In this document: positions 18,434 through 26,669 of the stretch, piece by piece
Numbering within the stretch: the stretch's first letter is position 1
Layout: each line of letters begins with the position of its first letter
Source of the DNA: an uncultured Acidobacteriia bacterium
GTDB lineage: Bacteria > Acidobacteriota > Terriglobia > Bryobacterales > Bryobacteraceae
DNA length: 55,135 bases
Direction of reading: 5' to 3'
NCBI GenBank assembly: GCA_903881085.1
Contig: CAIRSA010000180.1
Coordinates: 1-55,135, forward strand
Position numbers and translations under genes: made by a program
Notes under the pieces: model-generated
What the model saw: only the letters and a program-made list of their open reading frames with translations
Database searches by the model: none
Told to the model about the DNA's origin: nothing

Positions 18434-18592
18434 TTAGTAATCCTTCATCTGCGCAATGGGCAATTGACGCCGGAGATCCTGTATCATAGATCGACATTGA
18501 CGGATGAAATGCGATTCCCAAAGAGAAGCAGCCGCTTGTAAGATACTGCAGCGCAGCAAGAAGAGGACTGCGACTAAAGAAAACATAAACAT
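18434..18592 (-). CDS. Possible small secreted peptide, 52 aa
   Basis: ATG at 18592 is preceded by GAAGGAG with eight bases of spacing, a strong ribosome-binding site. The first 22 residues form a hydrophobic, signal-like segment (MFMFSLVAVLFLLRCSILQA) and the rest is short, polar and basic, ending ..AQMKDY. It lies between the protease stop and activator 1 on the same strand. No homologue is recognised. A competing frame over 18417-18650 lacks a good start. Confidence 0.4.
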   Translation of the reverse strand: MFMFSLVAVLFLLRCSILQAAASLWESHFIRQCRSMIQDLRRQLPIAQMKDY

Positions 18593-18633
18593 GTTGTTTC
18601 TCCTTCGGGTATCGTTCGGTTTCGGTCAGGCTC

Positions 18634-20109
18634 CTACGGCCGATGTTCAAATTCCCGTTCGATATATAGATACCGGCCGTTTCGCTCGATCTGCAGTATC
18701 GCCGGCTTGCCGCGCTTAAGGCTATTGATAGCGCCGCGCAACTCCTGGATGCTGAGAAGCGGCATACCGTTCAAGGAGGCGATCACATCCCCGGGCGCCA
18801 GTCCAGTGGCGGTGTCTTCATTACCGGCGGTTGTAGCCATTACGTAGATACCCGCGTTAGAACGCAGCCCGCCCTGCAGCGCCAGCGTAGCGTTTACGGT
18901 CTTGCCGAAGATGCCCAACTCGGCAATGAGGCTCTCCTGCGGGTCAAAAGAAGTATCCCGATCGTATTCCTCGTCTGCCGTAACAGCGGGCACTTGGAAC
19001 TCAATCGTCTGCTCGCCTCGCAAAACCGATACCGCCACAGGATCGGAAGGGTTGTGCAGATACATCATGGCAGTGTAGTACGGAAGCGCGGAAACCGCAG
19101 CGCCGTCGATAGCGCTGACGATGTCCAGTGGCCTGAGTCCAATGGTATCCGCAGGGCTACCGGGCAAAACATCTCGAATCACGACACCATATCCCCGGCT
19201 CAGGTTGAGTCCCTGCGCGAGTCCGGGTGTGACGGTCTGCACCAAGACTCCGACCAGGCTCTGACGCACAACTCCATGACTTCGCAGTTGTTCGTAGACA
19301 TAGCGGACAACTCCGGCTGGAACCGCAAAGCCAAGGCCTTGGTTGCGGCCGCTTTCGCCCATCATGAACGTATTAATCCCGATCAGTTCACCCCCAACAT
19401 CCAACAACGGACCGCCGCTGTTTCCGGGGTTAATGGCAGCATCGGTCTGGATGTATAACATCGGGAAATTCGGATGCGGCTGGCGGCCAACTGCGCTGAC
19501 AATTCCGATCGTCATCGTATTGTCGAGACCCTCGGGGCTGCCAACAGCGAGCACAACCTGCCCCTGCCGGGGACCTCTCCCGTTATTTGTGAGCGGAATG
19601 GCCTGCAGGCCGGTGGTCTCTATTTTCAGGAGCGCAATATCCGTTTCGCGATTTGCGCCCACAACGACCGCATCCAGAATTTGCCGTTTCCCCACCGGTT
19701 CGCGATTCGCGCCTACCACCACAGTGTCCAGGGCTTGCTGTTTTCCAGTTGTTGCCAGCGCGGCTGCTGAATGGTCCGGTTTCGGTGTCAGCATCACCCG
19801 GATCCTACGCGCATTTCGCACCACATGCGCATTGGTGATTATGTATCCCGAGGGATCGACAACGACGCCTGAGCCGACCGCCCTGCAGGATGTCAAAATG
19901 GCCGAAGCCTCCCCCGCGACTGGTGGCGATCCACACCAGCCGGAGACCTGCACTTGTACAACTGCCGGCGCTATCGTCGCAGCTAGTCGTTCCAGCGCGC
20001 CGCTAAACTGAGCGAGCGAGTCGGACTTCTCGCTAGCCGCCCGCGCATTTGCTGTGAGACAAAGAACCACAAGAAACCGTTGCATTTGCCAACTTCCTCG
20101 CCTTGTCAT
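18634..20109 (-). CDS. DegP/HtrA-like S1C serine protease with two PDZ domains
   Basis: A 491-residue periplasmic trypsin-like protease. The signal region is at about residues 1-24. The catalytic triad is His95 (TNAHVV), Asp157 (RETDIALL) and Ser231 (GNSGGPL), followed by two PDZ domains at about 285-370 and 390-490. The start at 20109 overlaps the stop of the RND-TolC gene as ATGA; the longer frame from 20193 lies inside that gene. Between His and Asp an 18-residue unit is tandemly duplicated (123-140 and 141-158, each containing VVVGANRE), so the Asp sits on an enlarged loop. As last gene of the efflux operon it probably supports envelope quality control. Confidence 0.9.
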   Translation of the reverse strand: MTRRGSWQMQRFLVVLCLTANARAASEKSDSLAQFSGALERLAATIAPAVVQVQVSGWCGSPPVAGEASAILTSCRAVGSGVVVDPSGYIITNAHVVRNARRIRVMLTPKPDHSAAALATTGKQQALDTVVVGANREPVGKRQILDAVVVGANRETDIALLKIETTGLQAIPLTNNGRGPRQGQVVLAVGSPEGLDNTMTIGIVSAVGRQPHPNFPMLYIQTDAAINPGNSGGPLLDVGGELIGINTFMMGESGRNQGLGFAVPAGVVRYVYEQLRSHGVVRQSLVGVLVQTVTPGLAQGLNLSRGYGVVIRDVLPGSPADTIGLRPLDIVSAIDGAAVSALPYYTAMMYLHNPSDPVAVSVLRGEQTIEFQVPAVTADEEYDRDTSFDPQESLIAELGIFGKTVNATLALQGGLRSNAGIYVMATTAGNEDTATGLAPGDVIASLNGMPLLSIQELRGAINSLKRGKPAILQIERNGRYLYIEREFEHRP

Positions 20110-23100
20110 CGGTTCCCCGCAAGCCGCGCCAGTTCCGCGGCCGCTACGTTGCGGTCGAATTCCGTGCGCAATAAATCCGCCTGTGCGCTCCACATTGATG
20201 CTTCCGATTCCAGAAGCACGGAGCGGTTCGCCGTTCCCGCCTCTACCTGATCGCTCGTCACACGGCGGGCTTCGGTTGTTGCTGCGACCAACTCTCTGGC
20301 TGAAGCGAGGCCGGTTTCTGCACGATTCAGTTTGCGGACGGCCTTTTCCACGTCGACCCGAACCCGGTTGCGTAAGCGGGTCACATTCTCTTCGGCCTGG
20401 GCAACCTCCGCCGACCGTTCCGATACGAGCCCACGGCGCTTGCCGAACTCAAACACCGTCCACGTCATGTGAACGCCAAAGGCGCCGTTATTTCGTGAGG
20501 CAAAAGGAGCCCCGTTCTGGTAGATTTGCTGGGCAAACACGCCGACTTCAGGGATGTATTCGGCGCGAGCCGCGCGCACCGCGGCACGCGCCTTTTCCAG
20601 TTGACGGCTTGCCGCCTCTATCTCTGGATTTTCGGAGAAGGCGGCGCTCACTGCGGCCTCTGTTTCCGGCGACGCAGCAGAGCCAGTGCCGTCTGGTTGT
20701 GCGAGTTCCAGACCTCCATCCAACGGCAACCCGCAGAGATCCGCCAGTTCCAGCTTCATATCGGCTATGGCGTCCTGCAGTTGACCGTGCACGTGCTTCG
20801 CCTGAGCGATCTGAGCGCGCACTTCCGCCGACTTCACCTCCAGCGCCACGCCCGTTTCAACCGCGTTGCGCGTCTCAGTAATTCGAAGTTCAGCGGCACG
20901 AATTTGGGCGTCGACGGCGTCGCGCCTGCGCTCGGTGGCGAGAATCCCGTAGAACACCTCTTTCACTTTGAAAGCGACATCGTTTTCCGTGCGGCGCAAG
21001 TCTGCGCGGGCCACAGAAGCATCCGCCCGGCTCACATCCACTCCCGCGCGGATCTTAAAGAACTGCGTAATCGGCTGGGTCAATGTCGTTGTGCTCAAAA
21101 CGAAGTTGGGCTTGCCCTGAGCCAGTGATATTCCCGAACTTGGTATAGGCCCGACTTGGGGGTACACACCGAGGGCACCCTGCGGGATTTCGATGTGTTG
21201 TTGATTGGCTATGTGCACGGACGTCGAATCGTTTGTCAGAGCCGGGAAATAGCTCGCCCGTGCGCCCTGAATGCGCGCATCCATTTGCGTGACTTTGTTG
21301 CCGGCGATCTTGACCGCCGAGTTGTGCTGCGTAGCTAGCGATACAGCTTCATCGAGCGCCAGCTTGCGCGGTTGTGCATGGGCCGCGGCGCCGCACGCGA
21401 TTGTCAGCAGTACCGCCGCTGCAATCGGCCCAGGCCGGGATCCGCGCTGGTGAATCATTACGTACAAGACAGGAATTACTACGAGTGTGAAGAACATAGA
21501 ACCTACCAATCCAAATGCAATTGCGCTCCCCAGCGGTGACCACATGCTGGAGCCAGAAAGAATCATCGGCGTGACGCCGACTGCCGCCGCCATGGTGGTC
21601 AGGAAAATGGGCCGCAGTCTGCGCTCACCGGCTTCTATTGCGGCCTCCTCGAGGCCAAGGCCTTGCTCCATTCGGGAGCGAGTATAGTCCACCAGGATGA
21701 TTGAATTCCGCACGACGACACCGCCCAGACTTACGATTCCCAAAAATCCTGTGAATCCGAAAGGATTATGTGTCACCGCCAGCCCCAGCGCCGCGCCCAG
21801 CAAACCGAGCGGAATCGCAGCCATGATGATGAGCGGATCGACCACGGAGCGGAACTGGAACATCAAAATGAGATAGATCGCCACCGAACTGATGAACAGA
21901 GCACTGACCATTTCAGGAAATGTGTCCTGCTGGTTTTCAAATTCGCCGCCATACCACACGCGATACCCTGCCGGGAGCGGGAGCTTCGCGATGGCTGGCC
22001 TTATGCGATCCAGCACCTGGCTCGGCAGCACCCCTCCCTGCGCCCACGAGCGGATCGTCAGGGTGCGTACTCCGTTACGGCGAACAATGCGGCCCGGATC
22101 CCATACGGGAGAAACTGCTGCAACGCTATCCAGAGGCACTCTCGCGCCGGTCACGGGCGAGATCATGTAGGTGTTGTTGACATCGTTGAAGGTCTGGCGC
22201 CGCGTTGGTTCCAGCCGCAATACAACGTTAATATCGCGATCGCCTTCCCAATACGTGGTGACCGGCGCCCCCTCGAAGCCGCCGGCAAGTTCTTGGCCAA
22301 TGGTGGCGTTGGTAAAGCCCAGACGGTTGGCCACCTCCTGGCGCAGATTCACCTTCAAACGATAGGCATCCTCGCGCCAGTCGCTGTGTACATCCAGGGC
22401 TCCTGGCGTGTTCTGAACCAATTGGTAGACCTGATCGCCCCAATGCCGCAACACGCGTTCGTCATCGCCCGTAAGCCGGACCTCAATGGCCGCCTCCTGG
22501 ACTGGACCCTGCTGCAACTCGCTGAGAAAAACACGGGCTTCCGGGACTACCTGCGCTAGCCTAGGGCGTAGCGCTCTGACCAGGCCCGGCGTGACTTCCG
22601 CTGACTCCGTCGAGACCAGCAGCTGTGCGTAGTTCTTGTCCGGCAACTGCGGGTTCACGTTGTAATAGAAACGCGGAGCGCTAGATCCAATGAACGATGT
22701 GAAGTTGACAACCTCCTTCTCGTGGCGCAGCACCTCCTCTATGCGCTTCACCGCGGCATCCGTCGCTTCGACTTTCCAGCCTTCAGGGAGCCAGAGGTCG
22801 ATCACGAATTGGTCGCGTTCAGCGAACGGGAAAAATCTCTCCGGGATGCGGCGCAGTACGAGTGCGCCCGCAATTACAGCGAGTACTCCGAAGGCGACAG
22901 CGGCGGTCTTCCATCGCATCGCAACTGCAATCACGCGGTTGTAGATCAGCTGCATGATTTCGAGCGGCGAACGCCTTTTGTTGGCGGCCGCACCGGATTG
23001 ATGCAATCCCTGCCGAATCAGGAACTGGCTCAACATGGGCGTCAGCAACATAGCCACAATGAAGGAGGTCGCGAGCGCGATCGCCACGGTCAAAGGCAGT

Positions 23101-24488
23101 GCGCGAATGAATTCGCCGGTTGCTCCTGAAAGCATCAGAAATGGCAGGAAGGAGCAGATGATCGTCAGAGTGGCAGTAAGCACGGGAACGGCAAGTTCGG
23201 TAGCGCTGCGCCATGCAGCCTCCTGTCGATCCACGCCGTGATCGAGAAGTTCAATGTAGTTATCCGCGATCACGATGGCGTCGTCGACCACCATTCCAAG
23301 CACCACAATCAATGCAGCGATCGATACCTGGTGCAGCTCAATTCCGAAAGCATTGAGCACGCCGAAGGTCGCCGAAATCGTAACCGGAATCGCCACTGCG
23401 GAAACCAGTGCAACACGAAACGGCAGCAGCACCATGGTCACCAGAATGACGGAAATGATCGCTATCCCAAACTCATGGACAAAGCCTTTTACGCGCTCGG
23501 CGACCACTGTGGGTTGGTCCGCAACGAAATCGATCTTCAGATCGGGCGGCAACACCGGGCGCAGGCTATCCAGCGAAGCGTGAAGCTCTTTGCCGAAGTC
23601 CACAATGTTGTTACCTTCCTGCATTTCAACGGAGAGCAGGATCGCGCGTTCGCCCCTCGATCGCGCATATTGGGTCGGATCTTTGTAGACGCGACCGACG
23701 TCGGCGAGATCACCGATGTACACAGGTTGCCCTGTTCGCGAGACATCGATCATTACGCGCTTGATCTGATCCTCACCTTGAAATGCGCCGGTGGCCTGAA
23801 TCGGCGGTTTGCCGCGCTCGGTCGGCACTGCGCCTGCATAGTGAACCATATTGCGGCCCATCAGCGCCTTCATTACTTGATCGGGGTTCACTGAGTATTG
23901 AGACAAGCGGCCTAGCGAGCTCGTAATTTCGATCTCCTCCTTCTGTTCGCCGATCCGCTTCACCTTGGAAACGGAACGAATTCGCCGGATCGATGCTTCT
24001 ACTCGTTCCGCATAGTCTTTCAGTTCGCGGTAGCCGTAACCGTTGCTATGGATCGCGAGCAGTACAGCGACCGTGTCTCCAAAGTCATAGTCAACGACGG
24101 GACCGAGTACACCATCCGGAAGATCCGTCTTCTTCAGCTCCGCCATATCGAGGCGCAGCTTGGACCAGAATTTCTCCGTGTCCTGAATGTTATCTTCCAG
24201 GTTGAGGTTGACGAACATCGCTCCGTTCACGCTTGTGGAGTACGTCTTCTCGCGCCGCACGCCCTCGATCTTGAAGATACGCTGCTCGACTTTTCGCGTG
24301 ACCTGGTCCTCGATCTCCGTAGCCGATGCCCCGGGATATAAGGCAGCCACGATTCCGGTTCGGACGTGGATCTTAGGATCTTCCCGCCTGGGCATGCGAA
24401 GCAGCGCATGAACGCCGCCAACAACCAACATGAACGTCAGGGCGATTGTGACCTGAGGATAGCGCAGTGAAGCGCGGACCGGGTTCAT
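20106..24488 (-). CDS. RND efflux permease fused to a TolC-like outer-membrane factor
   Basis: A single 1460-residue reading frame. Residues 1 to about 1010 are a complete HAE-type RND transporter: transmembrane helix 1 at 10-30, two large periplasmic loops, and the helix 4 motif GMVVDDAIV with the proton-relay Asp pair. Helix 12 ends near 1008 (VVIPVLYVMIHQ). Residues about 1019-1038 are a signal-peptide-like hydrophobic stretch ending AHA|Q. Residues 1039-1460 are a full TolC-family outer-membrane factor with coiled-coil helices and two outer efflux domains. I see no frameshift or in-frame start that would separate them. If the internal segment is cut by signal peptidase, the two parts would be released separately. 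The start overlaps the membrane-fusion gene (ATGA), and the stop overlaps the protease gene (ATGA). Confidence 0.92.
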   Translation of the reverse strand: MNPVRASLRYPQVTIALTFMLVVGGVHALLRMPRREDPKIHVRTGIVAALYPGASATEIEDQVTRKVEQRIFKIEGVRREKTYSTSVNGAMFVNLNLEDNIQDTEKFWSKLRLDMAELKKTDLPDGVLGPVVDYDFGDTVAVLLAIHSNGYGYRELKDYAERVEASIRRIRSVSKVKRIGEQKEEIEITSSLGRLSQYSVNPDQVMKALMGRNMVHYAGAVPTERGKPPIQATGAFQGEDQIKRVMIDVSRTGQPVYIGDLADVGRVYKDPTQYARSRGERAILLSVEMQEGNNIVDFGKELHASLDSLRPVLPPDLKIDFVADQPTVVAERVKGFVHEFGIAIISVILVTMVLLPFRVALVSAVAIPVTISATFGVLNAFGIELHQVSIAALIVVLGMVVDDAIVIADNYIELLDHGVDRQEAAWRSATELAVPVLTATLTIICSFLPFLMLSGATGEFIRALPLTVAIALATSFIVAMLLTPMLSQFLIRQGLHQSGAAANKRRSPLEIMQLIYNRVIAVAMRWKTAAVAFGVLAVIAGALVLRRIPERFFPFAERDQFVIDLWLPEGWKVEATDAAVKRIEEVLRHEKEVVNFTSFIGSSAPRFYYNVNPQLPDKNYAQLLVSTESAEVTPGLVRALRPRLAQVVPEARVFLSELQQGPVQEAAIEVRLTGDDERVLRHWGDQVYQLVQNTPGALDVHSDWREDAYRLKVNLRQEVANRLGFTNATIGQELAGGFEGAPVTTYWEGDRDINVVLRLEPTRRQTFNDVNNTYMISPVTGARVPLDSVAAVSPVWDPGRIVRRNGVRTLTIRSWAQGGVLPSQVLDRIRPAIAKLPLPAGYRVWYGGEFENQQDTFPEMVSALFISSVAIYLILMFQFRSVVDPLIIMAAIPLGLLGAALGLAVTHNPFGFTGFLGIVSLGGVVVRNSIILVDYTRSRMEQGLGLEEAAIEAGERRLRPIFLTTMAAAVGVTPMILSGSSMWSPLGSAIAFGLVGSMFFTLVVIPVLYVMIHQRGSRPGPIAAAVLLTIACGAAAHAQPRKLALDEAVSLATQHNSAVKIAGNKVTQMDARIQGARASYFPALTNDSTSVHIANQQHIEIPQGALGVYPQVGPIPSSGISLAQGKPNFVLSTTTLTQPITQFFKIRAGVDVSRADASVARADLRRTENDVAFKVKEVFYGILATERRRDAVDAQIRAAELRITETRNAVETGVALEVKSAEVRAQIAQAKHVHGQLQDAIADMKLELADLCGLPLDGGLELAQPDGTGSAASPETEAAVSAAFSENPEIEAASRQLEKARAAVRAARAEYIPEVGVFAQQIYQNGAPFASRNNGAFGVHMTWTVFEFGKRRGLVSERSAEVAQAEENVTRLRNRVRVDVEKAVRKLNRAETGLASARELVAATTEARRVTSDQVEAGTANRSVLLESEASMWSAQADLLRTEFDRNVAAAELARLAGNR

Positions 24489-25693
24489 CGCGCACCTCCG
24501 GAGAGCTCAACCAAGCTGCCTTCCCGAACTTTTTGTTGCCCGGCCACTACAATCTGCTCGTCACCGTTCAGGCCGGAGCGGATCTCCACTTCATTTCCCA
24601 CCGGCGAGCCAACTGCCACCCGCCTTGCATAGACGCGTTTGCGGTCCGGAGAATAGACGAATACATTGGCCGCGCCCTGGGGATCGGGGACAATAGCCTC
24701 GCCGGGGATGGTCAAGGCGTGAACTTTGGCGGGCCCCATAATCAGCGCCTCCGTAATCATGCCAGAGAGCAGCACCGGGCCAGGGTTGGGCACGATGATT
24801 TTTACGGTGTAAGTGCGTGAAGCCGGCTCGGCGGCCACGCCGATAATGGCCACCCTTCCCGTGAAGCGGCGTCCCCCAAGCGAAGGCACGCAGATCTCCG
24901 CCACTGCGCCTTGGCGGACCTTTCCGATGTCTGCCTCGGGAACTCCTACGCGCACCTTTGCCGGGTTCAAAGCGACGATGGAAAAGACCGGAATTCCAGC
25001 GGCCACTGTCTGCCCAGGGTCAACTTTTCGCATGCCGATGCTGCCGGACACCGGCGCCACGAGCCGAGTGTCAGCCAGCCGCTTTCGTTCCTCGCTGGCC
25101 TGGGCGCCTGCCGCTTGTACCTGTGCGGCGGCGGAGGCGCGATCTTCCTTCCGCGTCCCCTCGACCGCCATCTGGTAGCGTTCCCGCGAGGCGTTGTATG
25201 CTGCTTCGATCTTCTGAAAATCGTTTGGAGGCAGGCTCTTCCTCTCTACAAGGAACTTCATCCGTTTATACTCGTCTTCCCAACGCTGAAAATCGATGCG
25301 GGCCTGCTCCAGCTCCTGTTTCCGAAGCCCTGCCTCGGCCTTCATTGCCACGGCCTGAGCTGCTTCCATCTGCGCCGTGGCCACGTTGAACGCATTCCGG
25401 TAATCTGTCGGTTCGATCTCGGCCAACACCTGTCCTTTGCTTACATACTGGCCCTCTTCGACCAGCACTTTGGCCACTCTGCCGCCGACCAGGAATGCCA
25501 CATCGGCCGTCTCCGAGCCTTCGACAGAACCGCTGGCGCTGACCGATTCGGCACGGTCCACTACGGATGGAGTCCGGACCTGAACTGGCACGACAGGCTG
25601 GCTGCCCGCCGCTACTGTTTCTTGGCTGCACGACGTGAGCGCTGCTACGCACCCAAGCGCGAAAAAAGATGAGAAGATTTGTTTTTTGTTCAT
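24485..25693 (-). CDS. RND efflux membrane-fusion (periplasmic adaptor) lipoprotein
   Basis: A 402-residue HlyD/AcrA-type adaptor. A lipoprotein signal ends at LTSC (Cys about residue 22). Then come the first barrel-sandwich half (GGRVAKVLVEEGQYVSKGQVLAEI), a long alpha-helical hairpin at about 100-200, the second lipoyl half (LVAPVSGSIG), beta-barrel and membrane-proximal domains. It bridges the inner-membrane pump and the outer-membrane factor, here encoded as one chain by the next gene. It starts five bases after the TetR stop and ends in an ATGA overlap with the pump gene. Confidence 0.93.
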   Translation of the reverse strand: MNKKQIFSSFFALGCVAALTSCSQETVAAGSQPVVPVQVRTPSVVDRAESVSASGSVEGSETADVAFLVGGRVAKVLVEEGQYVSKGQVLAEIEPTDYRNAFNVATAQMEAAQAVAMKAEAGLRKQELEQARIDFQRWEDEYKRMKFLVERKSLPPNDFQKIEAAYNASRERYQMAVEGTRKEDRASAAAQVQAAGAQASEERKRLADTRLVAPVSGSIGMRKVDPGQTVAAGIPVFSIVALNPAKVRVGVPEADIGKVRQGAVAEICVPSLGGRRFTGRVAIIGVAAEPASRTYTVKIIVPNPGPVLLSGMITEALIMGPAKVHALTIPGEAIVPDPQGAANVFVYSPDRKRVYARRVAVGSPVGNEVEIRSGLNGDEQIVVAGQQKVREGSLVELSGGAR

Positions 25694-25698
25694 TAAGA

Positions 25699-26316
25699 TT
25701 ATCCAAGGTTAGTGATTTGAGAGGCGCTCAAGCGATCGAATACCAGCTTGGCGGCCTCCGTGTACATACGTTCCGATTCGGGCTCGGTGTCGATCGCGAG
25801 ACACCCCAAGCCTTGTGCCACGGCCAACAATACAAGTGCAACCAGTTCCGGCCGATCTGCCGGAACTCCGTCCGCCGCTCCGAGATATCTGGCCACGGAT
25901 GCGGCATACGTTTCGAACTCTCGTCTGCGAAATTCTGCAAGGTGCTTTCTTACGGATCGATCCCGCAGCGCCTTTCGCGCGAATTCCATTCTTAGGGCGA
26001 TAAAGTCTTTGAGCCGCCATTGATTCGAAAACCACTCTCGAAGAGCGGCGAATCGCTCCGCATGTCCAGATGCCTGGTGGAAGATTTCGTCGAGTGCTTT
26101 GGGTCTCCGGTGGTCTATGACCTCAAGGAATATCTGTTCTTTGTTTTCGAAATTTGAGTAAAAAGCACCGCGTGAGTAGCCGGCCATTTCGCTGATCTCT
26201 TCCACTGAGGCATCGTCGAAGCCTTGTTGGATAAACAATCTCTCGGCCGCTTTGATAAGGCGCATGCGCGTCACCTCTTTGCTCTCCTGCCGCGTAAGTC
26301 GTTTGCGTAACTTCAT
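25699..26316 (-). CDS. TetR-family regulator of the RND-TolC operon
   Basis: A 205-residue regulator. A TetR N-terminal helix-turn-helix lies at about 18-65 (AAERLFIQQGFDDASVEEISEMAGYSRGAFYSNFENKEQIF), followed by a ligand-binding helical domain. It is the first gene of a four-gene operon with membrane-fusion, pump/outer-membrane factor and protease genes, so it probably autoregulates the pump in response to a toxic ligand. A sigma-54-type promoter lies 57 bases upstream, suggesting that repression and activation are layered. Confidence 0.92.
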   Translation of the reverse strand: MKLRKRLTRQESKEVTRMRLIKAAERLFIQQGFDDASVEEISEMAGYSRGAFYSNFENKEQIFLEVIDHRRPKALDEIFHQASGHAERFAALREWFSNQWRLKDFIALRMEFARKALRDRSVRKHLAEFRRREFETYAASVARYLGAADGVPADRPELVALVLLAVAQGLGCLAIDTEPESERMYTEAAKLVFDRLSASQITNLG

Positions 26317-26372
26317 TGGGATTCACTGATGAATGCCAATACCGCTTTGCATTCCAGCCACACACCGGAATT

Positions 26373-26388
26373 TGCATTCGATTGACCA
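26373..26388 (-). promoter_or_regulatory. Candidate sigma-54 promoter of the TetR-efflux operon
   Basis: The minus strand reads TGGTCAATCGAATGCA, with GG and GC ten bases apart. It lies 57 bases before the TetR ATG and 60-85 bases from the TGCCGAA elements. Confidence 0.5.
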
Positions 26389-26447
26389 TTGCGATTTGAC
26401 TTGTTTTCAACGCCGCACACGCCTTGGAGCCCTTGGGAGTGGGCACA

Positions 26448-26475
26448 TGCCGAAGTCTTGTGCCGAAATCCGGCG
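26448..26475. promoter_or_regulatory. TGCCGAA activator elements (site C)
   Basis: TGCCGAAG is followed six bases later by TGCCGAAATCCGGCG, a near-complete copy of the TGCCG-N6-CGGCA palindrome. A further TGCCGAAAG lies around 26519-26527. Confidence 0.55.
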
Positions 26476-26594
26476 TTGCGCAGCGCCAGCGCGATGATGC
26501 ATTGTCAGGTTGCTTTGTGCCGAAAGCGTGGAAACCACAACGAATATCCAGGCAAAGCAACTTCCAATTGGAGGCACAGGCACCCAATTACCCG

Positions 26595-26610
26595 CGGCAC
26601 CAGGAATGCT
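26595..26610 (+). promoter_or_regulatory. Sigma-54 promoter of glgX-dedA
   Basis: CGGCACCAGGAATGCT keeps GGCAC and TGCT at -24/-12 spacing. It lies 60 bases before the ATG at 26670, with TGCCGAA elements about 120 bases upstream. Confidence 0.6.
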
Positions 26611-26669
26611 CTTGAATAGCGGGGCAGTAGGATCGCCGGTATATGCCGGCGGCTTGTGGGAAGTATTTT

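Larger units (their letters stand above)
26317..26669. promoter_or_regulatory. Divergent control region between the efflux operon and glgX
   Basis: No gene is seen in these 350 bases. The region holds a minus-strand sigma-54-type promoter (26373-26388), TGCCGAA elements (26448-26475 and 26520) and a plus-strand sigma-54-type promoter (26595-26610). This makes a divergent promoter pair around shared operator sites. Confidence 0.55.
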
